64,000 nt of DNA from Olleya marilimosa CAM030 (GCF_000518485.1 NZ_JADR01000010.1:92512-156511); one strand, 5' to 3'; shown: positions 48,205-57,205, numbered from the stretch's first letter. Notes: generated by a model from the sequence alone, not told the origin. Program-made: numbers and translations.

Positions 48205-49218
48205 ATGAAAAAATTAGTCATACTAATAAGTTTTATATTTTTTTCTCAAAGCAATTTTGCTCAGCAAAACTTAAACGATTTATTAGCAGCAGGTGTTAAT
48301 GATGCAAAAAGATTCTCTGAAGGCTACTTATTGCCAGCAACAAATGGTTTGGCTTATGGGATAAGCTCAGGCTGGTTTAATAATGCAAAAACACCAAAAA
48401 AGTATGGCTTTGAACTGTCTATTATTGGTAATACTTCTTTCATTAAAGATGAAAATAAAAGTTTTAATTTAAATGTTTCAGATTATGAAAACATTAGATT
48501 TCCGGACAATAGTCCTTCAAAAAATGTAGCTACAGCATTAGGCCACAATGACCCAGAGGTTACTGTTTTAGTTACGTATCAAGATCCAATATTTGGTAAT
48601 CAAGAAGTAGAATTAACTTTACCAACCGGAATTGGTTCATCAAATGTAAATTTAATTCCAACTGCTTTTTTACAAGGTAGCTTTACTTTGTTTGAAGGCA
48701 CACAAATCAAAGGACGTTTTTTTCCAAAAGTAGAAACTGAAGACGTTAAAATAGGATTATATGGTATTGGTGTACAGCAAGAATTTACCACATGGTTACC
48801 AGAGGATAGTAATTTTCCTTTAGCCATATCAGGTTTAGTGTCCTACACACATTTAGATGCAAATTATGATTTTACAAATACCGAAGTAGTGGATGGCGAA
48901 AATCAACAAGTACAAACCAATGTTAACAGTTTATTGTTTCAGTTAATAGCAGGTACAAATTTTAAGGTTTTAAATTTTTATGGTGCAGTTGGTTACTTAA
49001 GTGCAACCTCAGAAACAGATTTGTTAGGTACTTACAGAGTGTCTGATGGTATTTTATTTTCAGAAGAAATTGTTGATCCTTTTTCGGTAGATTCTAAGGC
49101 AAACGGAGTAACAGCAACGCTTGGCGCAAATGTTAAGGCTGGTTTTTTTGGCATAAATGCTTCTTACACATTAGCGGATTTTGACACAGCATCTCTAGGA
49201 ATTAATTTCATGTTCTAG
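48205..49218 (+). CDS. Outer-membrane-type protein, DUF6588-like, copy 2
   Basis: The 337-residue product has a signal peptide (ends SNFAQ), then NLNDLLAAGVNDAKRFSEGYLLPATNGLAYGISSGWFNNAKTPKKYGFELSIIGN. Amphipathic strands reach a C-terminal aromatic residue (GINFMF), as in outer-membrane barrels. It is a diverged paralogue of the previous gene, 52 bases downstream, and probably co-transcribed. Function unknown. Confidence 0.72.
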   Translation: MKKLVILISFIFFSQSNFAQQNLNDLLAAGVNDAKRFSEGYLLPATNGLAYGISSGWFNNAKTPKKYGFELSIIGNTSFIKDENKSFNLNVSDYENIRFPDNSPSKNVATALGHNDPEVTVLVTYQDPIFGNQEVELTLPTGIGSSNVNLIPTAFLQGSFTLFEGTQIKGRFFPKVETEDVKIGLYGIGVQQEFTTWLPEDSNFPLAISGLVSYTHLDANYDFTNTEVVDGENQQVQTNVNSLLFQLIAGTNFKVLNFYGAVGYLSATSETDLLGTYRVSDGILFSEEIVDPFSVDSKANGVTATLGANVKAGFFGINASYTLADFDTASLGINFMF

Positions 49219-49256
49219 AATTATTATTTTCTTAATAAAAAGTAATTTTAAAATGT

Positions 49257-49264
49257 TAATTTTG
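49257..49264 (+). promoter_or_regulatory. -7 box of mdh promoter (TAATTTTG)
   Basis: This exact TAnnTTTG match lies 46 bases before the mdh start. No TTG is seen at the -33 distance. Confidence 0.5.
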
Positions 49265-49310
49265 TAAAACTTAAAACAAACACAATTAATTTTTTAAATA
49301 CAAAATACAT

Positions 49311-50237
49311 ATGAAAGTAACAGTAGTTGGAGCAGGAGCAGTTGGAGCAAGTTGTGCAGAATATATTGCCATTAAAAACTTTGCGTCAGAAGTTGTTTTA
49401 TTAGACATTAAAGAAGGTTTTGCAGAAGGTAAAGCAATGGATTTAATGCAAACAGCATCTTTAAACGGTTTTGATACAAAAATAACAGGTGTGACTAATG
49501 ATTATAGTCAAACAGCAGGAAGTGATATTTGTGTTATTACTTCAGGTATTCCAAGAAAACCAGGGATGACTCGTGAAGAGTTAATTGGGATTAATGCAGG
49601 AATTGTTAAAACAGTATCAGCTAGTTTAATAAAAAACTCGCCAGATACAATAATTATAGTTGTTAGTAATCCAATGGATACAATGACTTATTTAGTTCAC
49701 AAAACTACAGGTTTACCAAAAAATAGAATCATCGGAATGGGTGGAGCTTTAGATTCTGCACGTTTTAAATATAGATTAGCAGAGGCTTTAGGAGCACCTA
49801 TTAGTGATGTTGACGGTATGGTAATTGGTGGGCACTCTGATAAAGGGATGGTACCATTAACTGCACACGCAACTAGAAACAGTGTTAAAGTATCTGAGTT
49901 TTTATCTGAAGAAAGATTAGATCAAGTAAAAGAAGATACTAAAGTAGGTGGAGCAACATTAACTAAATTATTAGGTACTTCTGCTTGGTATGCACCAGGA
50001 GCAGCTGTAAGTGGATTGGTTCAAGCAATTGCGTGTGACCAGAAAAAAATGTTCCCTTGTTCTGTTTTATTAGATGGTGAATACGGATTAAAAGACTTAT
50101 GTATTGGGGTTCCAGTAATTTTAGGTCGTAATGGAATCGAAAAAATTGTAGAGATAAACCTTAGTGAGGCAGAAAAAGCTCACATGCAGGAAAGTGCAAA
50201 AGGAGTATCTGCAACCAATGGATTGTTAGAACTTTAA
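49311..50237 (+). CDS. mdh: Malate dehydrogenase
   Basis: The 308-residue NAD-dependent enzyme oxidises malate to oxaloacetate, the substrate of the citrate synthase encoded elsewhere in this window. It is of the lactate/malate dehydrogenase type: GAGAVGASCAEY (NAD loop), LDIKEG, ITSGIPRKPGMTREEL, VSNPMDTMTY, the catalytic histidine in IGGHSDKGMVPL, and IIGMGGALDSARFKY. The arginine triplet of substrate binding fits malate rather than lactate. Confidence 0.96.
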   Translation: MKVTVVGAGAVGASCAEYIAIKNFASEVVLLDIKEGFAEGKAMDLMQTASLNGFDTKITGVTNDYSQTAGSDICVITSGIPRKPGMTREELIGINAGIVKTVSASLIKNSPDTIIIVVSNPMDTMTYLVHKTTGLPKNRIIGMGGALDSARFKYRLAEALGAPISDVDGMVIGGHSDKGMVPLTAHATRNSVKVSEFLSEERLDQVKEDTKVGGATLTKLLGTSAWYAPGAAVSGLVQAIACDQKKMFPCSVLLDGEYGLKDLCIGVPVILGRNGIEKIVEINLSEAEKAHMQESAKGVSATNGLLEL

Positions 50238-50333
50238 TTTTCTATACCAGTTGTAAAATTTGTTATGGCAAGGTAATTGCCTATAATAAGTCAAAACAAC
50301 AAAAAATCAATTAACCTTAACAAATTTTACAAA

Positions 50334-50984
50334 ATGAAAAAATTAGTATTCTTATTAGTGGCAACTTTTAGTTTATCTATGGTTGCGCAAGAGCAGATTA
50401 CAGAAGGTGTAGTGTCTTCTAAAATGACAATGTCAAGTAGCAACGAGCAAATGAACGAGCAGTTTGCTATGATTGGAGATATTGCTATTGTGACTTATTT
50501 TAAAGCAGACAAAACAAGATCTGAGACAAACAATCCAATGTCTGGAGAAACGGTATCTATTATTGATACTCAAGAAAAAAAGATGTTAACTTTACTTAAC
50601 AACCCAATGATGGGTAAAATGTATTCGTTAACAGATATAGCAGATTCTCCTGATAATTCTGGTGTAAAAATTACTAAAGGTGACGAGACTAAGACTATTT
50701 TAGGTTATGAGTGTCAAGAGTACAACGTGGTAATGAATCAAGATGGTGTAGACATGAAAATGGATGTTTATACTACAGAAGCTATTGTTGCTGCAAACCA
50801 ACAAACAGTTGAGTTTGGAGAAGATTTTAAAGGGTTTCCGTTATTAATGAATATTAATGTAAATCAAGCTGGTATGGATATGTCAATGACTTACGAAGTA
50901 ACAGAAGTTAAAAAAGAAACTGTTGCAGACGAAAAGTTTTCTATGACGCCTCCAGAAGGATACGAGTTAATGGAAGGAATGTAA
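50334..50984 (+). CDS. Secreted protein, DUF4412-like
   Basis: The 216-residue product has a signal peptide (MKKLVFLLVATFSLSMVAQ). The mature part (YFKADKTRSETNNPMSGETVSIIDTQEKKMLTLLNN, TKTILGYECQEYNVVMNQDGVDMKMDVYTTE, FKGFPLLMNINVNQAGMDMSMTYEVTEVKK) resembles the DUF4412 group of beta-rich exported proteins. It is unusually rich in methionine (about 11%). I start at 50334; an ATG at 50277 would place 19 odd residues before the signal peptide. Function unknown. Confidence 0.75.
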   Translation: MKKLVFLLVATFSLSMVAQEQITEGVVSSKMTMSSSNEQMNEQFAMIGDIAIVTYFKADKTRSETNNPMSGETVSIIDTQEKKMLTLLNNPMMGKMYSLTDIADSPDNSGVKITKGDETKTILGYECQEYNVVMNQDGVDMKMDVYTTEAIVAANQQTVEFGEDFKGFPLLMNINVNQAGMDMSMTYEVTEVKKETVADEKFSMTPPEGYELMEGM

Positions 50985-51007
50985 AATTTACATTTTATTA
51001 GATATTT

Positions 51008-51041
51008 AAAAGAGTGCCTTTTTATAGGCACTCTTTTTTTT
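51008..51041 (+). terminator. Intrinsic terminator after the DUF4412-like gene
   Basis: AAAAGAGTGCCT (51008-51019) pairs perfectly with AGGCACTCTTTT (from 51026), then T residues. Confidence 0.9.
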
Positions 51042-51095
51042 GCTCTAAACACTTATTTAATTACTTAAAGACTATACAAATAAAGTCTTATTTTT

Positions 51096-51103
51096 TATAT
51101 TTG
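51096..51103 (+). promoter_or_regulatory. -7 box directly before the next gene (TATATTTG)
   Basis: This exact TAnnTTTG match ends 4 bases before the ATG at 51108, implying a leaderless or nearly leaderless transcript. Confidence 0.55.
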
Positions 51104-51107
51104 ACGC

Positions 51108-51698
51108 ATGAAGTCTAAATGGTACTTTGGCATTGTAATTACTGCACTTACATTTTTTGTTGTTAGTCAACAACAAATCACTGTACCTAATCAAGAAATA
51201 GTATTTCAATTTTCCGATAATCAAGCAACTGTTTCTCAAACAGAAAAAGCAATACAAGCTATAAAAGCTCAGCTTCAAAACATAGGTGTAAAAAACACGC
51301 AAGTTTTTGAGCAAAACGGAATCTTAAAAATTAGCTATTATAGTGATATAGCAATAGCTGAGGTAAAATCAATTTTATTAAACGAAAAACTAATCTTTAA
51401 TAACACTAAAGGAACCCAAAATGATAATCCTTTAGATAGCAGTTATAACGTAGATGTTTTTGAAATTAAACCAGCCACAGAGTCAGGTGTTGGATTTGAT
51501 GGTAAGTTTATTGTTGAAGCAAAACAAGAATATACCAGAGTATCTCAGATTGTATTATCATTTTCTGCAATTACAGAAAGCATAATACAATTAACATTAC
51601 CTGCAAATGTAACTCATAAAGTAAATACTACTAACTCTATTAGTATAGATAAAGGAAGTTTCAATATTCCTGAAGGTAGAGCAGGACCAAAAGCTTAA
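51108..51698 (+). CDS. Exported protein of unknown function upstream of secDF
   Basis: The 196-residue product has an N-terminal hydrophobic segment (YFGIVITALTFFVVSQQQ) that is a signal anchor or signal peptide. The soluble part (QTEKAIQAIKAQLQNIGVKNTQVFEQNGILKISYYSDIAIAEVKSILL) resembles a small alpha-beta domain of the SecD P1 or heavy-metal-associated type, but not clearly. The C-terminal end is a beta-rich stretch ending NIPEGRAGPKA. The gene is 145 bases before secDF with its own promoter. Function unknown. Confidence 0.68.
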   Translation: MKSKWYFGIVITALTFFVVSQQQITVPNQEIVFQFSDNQATVSQTEKAIQAIKAQLQNIGVKNTQVFEQNGILKISYYSDIAIAEVKSILLNEKLIFNNTKGTQNDNPLDSSYNVDVFEIKPATESGVGFDGKFIVEAKQEYTRVSQIVLSFSAITESIIQLTLPANVTHKVNTTNSISIDKGSFNIPEGRAGPKA

Positions 51699-51779
51699 TC
51701 TTTTATATCAAAACATTTTTCGCTGTATAGTACTTGCTATTTAGGCGTTAAACAATTCATTTTAAACCATTAAAAATAA

Positions 51780-51810
51780 TTGTCAAATCTTCGTGTAAAC
51801 TATATATTTG
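51780..51810 (+). promoter_or_regulatory. secDF promoter, TTG-N20-TATATTTG
   Basis: TTG at 51780-51782 and TATATTTG at 51803-51810 are separated by 20 bases, 33 bases before secDF. It is a close match to the housekeeping consensus. Confidence 0.72.
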
Positions 51811-51843
51811 CGCGACTAAAAATTTGATTAAATAAACAAAACC

Positions 51844-54800
51844 ATGCAAAATAAAGGATTAGTAAAACTATTTGCAGTATTGTTTGGATTGGTAAGTATT
51901 TACCAATTGTCTTTCACATTTAAAAATAATGCGATTGAAAACAATGCAGCACAAGTAGCTGAAAGCAAAATTGACGCTTCAGCAGATGACCGTAAAAACC
52001 AAGTAAGCGAGTTTGCTACTAAGTATTTAGACTCGTTAGAAACATCTAAAGAAAATGTTTTTTTAGGAAACACTTATGCAGATGTTAAGCAAAATGCAAT
52101 GAAGTTAGGTCTTGACCTTAAAGGAGGTTTAGAAGCGATACTTCAAATCTCTGTTAGAGATTTATTAATGGGATTATCTAACGATAGTAAAGATCCTACA
52201 TTCAGAAAAGCATTAGATGATGCTGACGAAATGCAAAAAGATAGTCAAAATACCTATCTAGATGATTTTTTCACTGCATTTGATGCAATCAAAGGAGACA
52301 AAAAATTAGCCTCTCCAGATATTTTTGCAAACAGATCTTTAGTAGGAGAAATTGATTTAAACATGTCAGACAGTGATGCAAAAGCTGTATTAGCTACTAA
52401 AGTAGACGAGTCAATCGTTTCTGCTTTTGAAGTATTACGTAAGCGTATTGATGAGTTTGGTGTAACTTCTCCAAATATCCAACGTTTAGGTAACTCAGGA
52501 CGTGTATTATTAGAATTACCAGGTGTTAAAGATGTAGCACGTGCTACAGAGTTAATTACTACTACAGCTCAATTAGAGTTTTGGGAAGGTTTAAAAGCAG
52601 AGCAGTTTAATCAATTTTTAGTTCAGGCTAATGACTTGTTAAAAGCTAAGCTAGAAACTAAAACTACAGATAGCGAAACACCTGCAGCAGAAACTGAAAT
52701 GACTGATGAAGAGAAAGCAATTGCTGCGCTTACAGGTGAAGAAAACGAAACAGTAAATGAAGTTAACCCATTATTAGACCTTATTGTAGGTCCTGGTTTT
52801 GGAGCAACTTTAGCACAATTTAATATTGAAGATAAAGACAAAGTATTAAGTTACTTATCAATGCCAGAAGTAATGGCATTATTACCATCTGAATTAAAGT
52901 ATACTAAATTTTTATTTGGTAAACCAGCAGAAGATAGTGAAGTAGTAGACTTATTTGTTTTAAAAGGAAACAGAGATAACGAGCCACCATTAAATGGAGC
53001 AGTAGTTACAGATGCACGTCAATCTTACAACCAAGCAAACAAGGTTGTAGTTAGCATGCAAATGAATAGTAAAGGAGCAAAAATCTGGGAAAAAATGACT
53101 GGTGAGGCTTTTAAAACACAAAGCCAAATTGCAGTTGTTTTAGATAACACAGTATATTCTGCACCAACATCGTCTTCAGGACCAATTGCAGGTGGTAGTA
53201 CAGAGATTTCAGGAAGCTTTAAATTAAGTGAGGCGACGGATTTAGCAAACGTATTACGTGCAGGTAAATTACCAGCTCGTGCAGAGATTATTCAAAGTAG
53301 TATTGTTGGACCATCTTTAGGACAAGAAGCTATTGATAGTGGTACAATGTCATTTGGTATTGCTTTAGCTTTAGTGTTAGTTTGGATGGCATTTTATTAT
53401 GGTAAGGCTGGATTATTTGCAGACATCGCTATGTTATTTAACATCTTATTAATCTTTGGTGTATTATCTGGTATTGGCGCAGTATTAACACTTCCTGGTA
53501 TTGCAGGTATTGTTTTAACAATTGGTATGTCTGTGGATGCAAACGTACTTATCTTTGAACGTATAAGGGAAGAGTTATCTAAAGGTAAAGATCAAAAATC
53601 AGCTATCCAAGATGGATTTAGTAATGCATTATCATCAATTTTAGATGCTAACATCACCACTGGTTTAACAGCTTTAATCTTATTTATTTTTGGTACAGGA
53701 CCAATTAAAGGATTTGCAACAACATTATTAATTGGTATTGGTACATCATTATTTACTGCAATCTTTATTACAAGATTATTAGTAGATTGGTACGCTAACA
53801 AAGGTGGTAAATTAGACTTCTCAACTGGATTAACTAAAAACTTATTTAGAAACATTAATATAGAGTTTCTTAAAAAACGTAAAGTGGCTTACATCATTTC
53901 TGCAGTAGCATTAGTAGTAAGTTTAGGGTCTTTATTTACAAACGGGTTAGATCAAGGTATTGATTTTGTTGGTGGACGTACAACGCAAGTTAGATTTGCA
54001 GAGCCTGTAAGCGCAGTGGAGATTGAAGGACTTTTAGCCTCTCAAGATGTCTTTGGAAGTGCAACAGTAAAAACTGTTGGAGACGATAACAACTTAAAAA
54101 TATCTACTAAATATAAAATTAACGAAACTGCAAACGAAATTGACGAAGAAGTAAGAGTTAAAATGTATGATGCATTACAACCTTATTTAAAAGGTGTATC
54201 GTTTGAAGATTTTAAAGACCTATCCAAAGCAAACAAGCAAGTAGGTATTATGGATCAATATAAAGTAAGTCCATCTATTGCAGACGATATTAAGCAAGCA
54301 TCATTCTGGGCTGTCTTAGGGTCATTAGTAGTTGTGTTCTTATATATCTTATTCCGTTTCAAGAGATGGCAATTCTCACTTGGTGCAGTAGCAGCAGTAT
54401 TCCATGATGTTATCATCGTATTAGGAGTATTCTCTTTAACATACAAGTTTATGCCATTTTCAATGGAAATCGACCAAGCATTTATTGCAGCAATCCTAAC
54501 AGTAATTGGATACTCGTTAAATGATACGGTTGTAGTATTTGACAGAATTCGTGAGTTTTTTAACGAGCACACAAACTGGCCATTTGACAAAGTAATTGAT
54601 AGCTCATTAAGCAGTACTTTAAGTCGTACATTAAATACGTCTTTAACAACATTAGTGGTGTTATTAGCAATCTTTATCTTTGGTGGAGAGTCAATCAGAG
54701 GATTTATGTTTGCCTTAATTGTAGGTGTAGTAGTAGGTACATACTCATCTTTATTTATCGCAACACCAATCATGTTTGATTTTGTTAAAAAAGGAAATGC

Positions 54801-54855
54801 AGCAGACGCATTAAAAAAGAAAGAAGAAGTAATTGACGAAACAGTAGTTAAGTAG
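51844..54855 (+). CDS. secDF: Fused protein-export membrane protein SecDF
   Basis: The 1003-residue protein fuses SecD and SecF, which use the proton gradient to pull preproteins through SecYEG. The SecD part has the GLDLKGGLEAILQI motif, VLRKRIDEFGVTSPNIQRLG, and the RND-type helices with GMSVDANVLIFERIREEL. The SecF part has GIDFVGGRTTQVRF and GYSLNDTVVVFDRIREFF. A periplasmic acidic linker (ETPAAETEMTDEEKAIAALTG) sits between strands. Fusion is common in Bacteroidota. Confidence 0.97.
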   Translation: MQNKGLVKLFAVLFGLVSIYQLSFTFKNNAIENNAAQVAESKIDASADDRKNQVSEFATKYLDSLETSKENVFLGNTYADVKQNAMKLGLDLKGGLEAILQISVRDLLMGLSNDSKDPTFRKALDDADEMQKDSQNTYLDDFFTAFDAIKGDKKLASPDIFANRSLVGEIDLNMSDSDAKAVLATKVDESIVSAFEVLRKRIDEFGVTSPNIQRLGNSGRVLLELPGVKDVARATELITTTAQLEFWEGLKAEQFNQFLVQANDLLKAKLETKTTDSETPAAETEMTDEEKAIAALTGEENETVNEVNPLLDLIVGPGFGATLAQFNIEDKDKVLSYLSMPEVMALLPSELKYTKFLFGKPAEDSEVVDLFVLKGNRDNEPPLNGAVVTDARQSYNQANKVVVSMQMNSKGAKIWEKMTGEAFKTQSQIAVVLDNTVYSAPTSSSGPIAGGSTEISGSFKLSEATDLANVLRAGKLPARAEIIQSSIVGPSLGQEAIDSGTMSFGIALALVLVWMAFYYGKAGLFADIAMLFNILLIFGVLSGIGAVLTLPGIAGIVLTIGMSVDANVLIFERIREELSKGKDQKSAIQDGFSNALSSILDANITTGLTALILFIFGTGPIKGFATTLLIGIGTSLFTAIFITRLLVDWYANKGGKLDFSTGLTKNLFRNINIEFLKKRKVAYIISAVALVVSLGSLFTNGLDQGIDFVGGRTTQVRFAEPVSAVEIEGLLASQDVFGSATVKTVGDDNNLKISTKYKINETANEIDEEVRVKMYDALQPYLKGVSFEDFKDLSKANKQVGIMDQYKVSPSIADDIKQASFWAVLGSLVVVFLYILFRFKRWQFSLGAVAAVFHDVIIVLGVFSLTYKFMPFSMEIDQAFIAAILTVIGYSLNDTVVVFDRIREFFNEHTNWPFDKVIDSSLSSTLSRTLNTSLTTLVVLLAIFIFGGESIRGFMFALIVGVVVGTYSSLFIATPIMFDFVKKGNAADALKKKEEVIDETVVK

Positions 54856-54874
54856 TCAAACACTATATCTAATA

Positions 54875-54912
54875 AAAAAAAAGCCTTTCTATTAATTTAG
54901 AAAGGCTTTTTT
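54875..54912 (+). terminator. Intrinsic terminator after secDF
   Basis: AAAAAAGCCTTTCTA pairs perfectly with TAGAAAGGCTTTTTT, with a T-tract. Confidence 0.9.
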
Positions 54913-54972
54913 GTTTTACAGAATTGCAGTATAGCGAAGCAATCTATTTAAATCAATCCATATGATTTTTTT

Positions 54973-55086
54973 TGGGCGTTACACACTTTTGCTTTTTAAT
55001 AGCAAAAATGTGTCAGGCTTTCCGTTACAATCTTTTTGCTCGTGCCTCACAAAAAGGATTTCCACATCAATCCTTAACGCAAACTC
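54973..55086 (-). repeat. Structured intergenic element, copy 1 (minus orientation)
   Basis: Read on the minus strand: GCGTTAAGGAT, GTGGAAATCCTTTTT, AAAAAGATTGTAACGG, AAGCCTGACACA, a strong hairpin (AGCAAAA paired with TTTTGCT), then TGTGTAACGCCC. The same order of segments occurs at 56843-56930. It looks like the widespread flavobacterial structured repeat, possibly Rfam Flavo-1, which I cannot align here. It occupies the gap between the secDF terminator and the next terminator and contains no gene. A 14-base perfect palindrome (TAACACTAGTGTTA, 55206-55219) lies beyond it. Confidence 0.6.
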
Positions 55087-55249
55087 AACCTTAAAACAAC
55101 GCAATAAATAAATGGTACTATTTAATAATTAACTAAGTCTTATTGTATTGTTATAAAAAGGACAAGCTATAATAGATTACAGTAAAGTTGATAAGTGGGT
55201 TTATTGTAACACTAGTGTTATAGGGCAGCTTTTAACTAATTTAGGACAT

Positions 55250-55288
55250 AAAAAAAAAGCTAATTGCAAATAGTTACAATTAGCTTTT
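55250..55288 (-). terminator. Terminator of the lgt-DUF192 unit
   Basis: AAAAGCTAATTG (55255-55266) pairs perfectly with CAATTAGCTTTT (55277-55288). On the minus strand it is followed by T residues. Confidence 0.85.
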
Positions 55289-55311
55289 AAATTAAATATA
55301 GCGTTGGTATT

Positions 55312-55815
55312 TTATTTTTCTAATAAATATTCAAAGTAATCCATTTTATCACCAACATCCAGTAATAGCTTTTGTGCAGTTCCTGCATTAACCTCTAAAA
55401 CAAATTGAGCAGGAGTATTAGACGGTAAGCTGTTTTCGTCCATAGGCTTGGCGTTTTCCTGAAAACTAACAATACGTTTGTTATGATCAAAAAAGATAAG
55501 ATCTAATGGAATACGTGTGTTTTTCATGTAAAACGATCGCATTTGCACGTCATTAAAAACAAATAACATTCCTTGGTCATCTTTCATGCTATCACGATAC
55601 ATTAACCCAGTTTGGATTTCGTAATCTGTCTTTGCAATTTCTATATTAAATACTTTAATTATAGTGTCTGTTGTACCTTTAAAAAGAGTTAACTCACCTT
55701 CTTTTTTAAAGTCTACCTTAACAGGTGTAATGGCTTTATCTTCTTTACAAGAAGTAATACTTAAAACAAGCAATAAGCTTAAAAATAGAGTAGTGTAGTT
55801 TTTTAAATTTTTCAT
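55312..55815 (-). CDS. DUF192-domain lipoprotein
   Basis: The 167-residue product has a lipobox (SITSC) and the DUF192 core: EIQTGLMYRDSMKDDQGMLFVFNDVQMRSFYMKNTRIPLDLIFFDHNKRIVSFQENAKPM and QFVLEVNAGTAQKLLLDVGD. The family is of unknown biochemical role. Its start overlaps the lgt stop by one base (TAATG), so it is translationally coupled to the enzyme that would attach its own lipid anchor. Confidence 0.9.
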   Translation of the reverse strand: MKNLKNYTTLFLSLLLVLSITSCKEDKAITPVKVDFKKEGELTLFKGTTDTIIKVFNIEIAKTDYEIQTGLMYRDSMKDDQGMLFVFNDVQMRSFYMKNTRIPLDLIFFDHNKRIVSFQENAKPMDENSLPSNTPAQFVLEVNAGTAQKLLLDVGDKMDYFEYLLEK

Positions 55816-56744
55816 TATTTAATAGTCGTTTTTGGCTTAAATAAAAACATAAAATATAGTCCAATTAATATAAAAGGAATGCTTAACCACTGTCCAGTGT
55901 TAAGACCAAACCAATTAATAAATTCTTCTCCTTGTGGCTCTTTAACAAATTCAACAAAAAATCTAACACTCCAAAGTAGTATTAAAAACAATCCGAATAA
56001 AAATCCAGTTTGATCTTTTTTAGTCGTTTTAGTGTATACAAACCATAAAATTAAAAACACAAAAATGTAGCAAAACGACTCGTAAAGTTGTGCAGCATGT
56101 CTATAAGGTATGGCTTCTAAAAGTGGTGCCATATTTGGGTTATCCGTTATAGATGCGTAGGCTTTTTTTACGTCTTTAATTCCTGTTTTTTGTACAATCT
56201 CATACTTATTATAATACTCTTGCACAAATCTAACACCCAAATCAGAGTCTGTTATTTTACCAATAATTTCAGAATTTATAAAGTTACCTATTCTAATAAA
56301 TACTGCTCCAGATGCTACAGGTATTACTATACGATCTAATATCCACATTAATGATTTGTAATTGTATTTTTTACGATACAAAATCATACCTATAATTATT
56401 CCTATTGCTGCACCATGACTAGCTAATCCTTGAAATCCTGTAAACTCAAATCCGCCAGAAAACCTAAATGGTAAAATAACACTTAAAGGATCTTGAGCAA
56501 TTAATTCTGGTTGGTAAAAAATTACGTGTCCTAATCGTGCACCAAGCATTGTGGCTAAAACGGTGTATATAAATAAAGGATCTAAAAATTCTATATTTAT
56601 TTTTTCGCGTTTAAAAATACGTTTCATTATAGCGTGTCCAATTACAAATGCTGCAATCCACATGACGCTGTAAAAGTGTATTTTAAAATTTCCTATAATA
56701 TCGATTCCTGTTAAAGGATTCCAATCGAATTTAAGTAAGTACAT
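55815..56744 (-). CDS. lgt: Prolipoprotein diacylglyceryl transferase
   Basis: The 309-residue inner-membrane protein transfers diacylglycerol from phosphatidylglycerol to the lipobox cysteine of prolipoproteins. Several hydrophobic helices are present, with the signature FIRIGNFINSEIIG (normally GRIGNFINxE) and the conserved histidine-glycine segment GLASHGAAIG. It serves the many lipoproteins seen in this window. Confidence 0.95.
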   Translation of the reverse strand: MYLLKFDWNPLTGIDIIGNFKIHFYSVMWIAAFVIGHAIMKRIFKREKINIEFLDPLFIYTVLATMLGARLGHVIFYQPELIAQDPLSVILPFRFSGGFEFTGFQGLASHGAAIGIIIGMILYRKKYNYKSLMWILDRIVIPVASGAVFIRIGNFINSEIIGKITDSDLGVRFVQEYYNKYEIVQKTGIKDVKKAYASITDNPNMAPLLEAIPYRHAAQLYESFCYIFVFLILWFVYTKTTKKDQTGFLFGLFLILLWSVRFFVEFVKEPQGEEFINWFGLNTGQWLSIPFILIGLYFMFLFKPKTTIK

Positions 56745-56842
56745 AGTTTAATTTTTGTAAGTGTAAATATAGTATTTATGCTTTATTTATTAGAATTACT
56801 TGACAAAGGTTTAGCAATAAATTAATGTTTATGCTAATTCTT

Positions 56843-56930
56843 GGCGCAAGTGCGTTAAGGATGGAAGTGGCATCCTTTTTTATTTTTCTTAAAAAAGATA
56901 TAACGGACAGCCTGTTAAAACGCCCAAATT
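56843..56930 (+). repeat. Structured intergenic element, copy 2 (plus orientation)
   Basis: GCGTTAAGGATGGAAGTGGCATCC, a T-rich stretch, then AAAAAGATATAACGGACAGCCTG and AACGCCC. Compared with copy 1 the apical hairpin between CCTG and AACGCCC is lost. The GGATG/CATCC hairpin plus T7 would also read as a terminator on the plus strand. It lies between yidD and lgt, both on the minus strand. Confidence 0.55.
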
Positions 56931-56943
56931 AAAAAAAATGTAA

Positions 56944-57165
56944 TTATGGTACTGGATCATAACCGCTTCCTCCCCAAGGATGACAACTAAAAATACGTTT
57001 TATGCTTAGTTTAAGACCTTTTAATAAACCGTGTTTTAGTAGGGCTTCTTTGGTGTAATGTGAGCAGGTTGGTTGGTACCTGCAAGTGGCAGGTGTAAAT
57101 GGTGATATAAAGGTTTGATAAACCTTTATTAAAAATAAAAATGGAGCGATTAGTATCTTTTTCAT
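56944..57165 (-). CDS. yidD: Membrane protein insertion efficiency factor YidD
   Basis: The 73-residue protein has the family signature [27 protein letters not shown] and the C-terminal [13 protein letters not shown]. YidD assists YidC-dependent membrane insertion. The ATG is 2 bases from the end of the terminator that follows cysS. It is usually found beside rnpA and yidC; here it stands alone. Confidence 0.93.
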   Translation of the reverse strand: MKKILIAPFLFLIKVYQTFISPFTPATCRYQPTCSHYTKEALLKHGLLKGLKLSIKRIFSCHPWGGSGYDPVP

Positions 57166-57166
57166 A

Positions 57167-57195
57167 ATAAAAAAGTCCTCTCTAATGGAGAGGAC
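57167..57195 (-). terminator. Terminator between cysS and yidD
   Basis: AAGTCCTCT and AGAGGACTT form a 9-bp perfect stem; on the minus strand it is followed by TTTTTTATT. yidD begins immediately after. Confidence 0.8.
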
Positions 57196-57205
57196 TTAAT
57201 TAATT

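Noticed and set aside
50262..50280. Terminator after mdh (GGCAA/TTGCC hairpin)
   Set aside because: The stem is only about five base pairs and no T-tract follows.
54255..54863. A 202-codon open frame on the minus strand inside secDF
   Set aside because: It is antisense to a fully conserved coding region, has low-complexity content (Asn, Ile, Thr) and shows no domain. It reflects the codon pattern of secDF.
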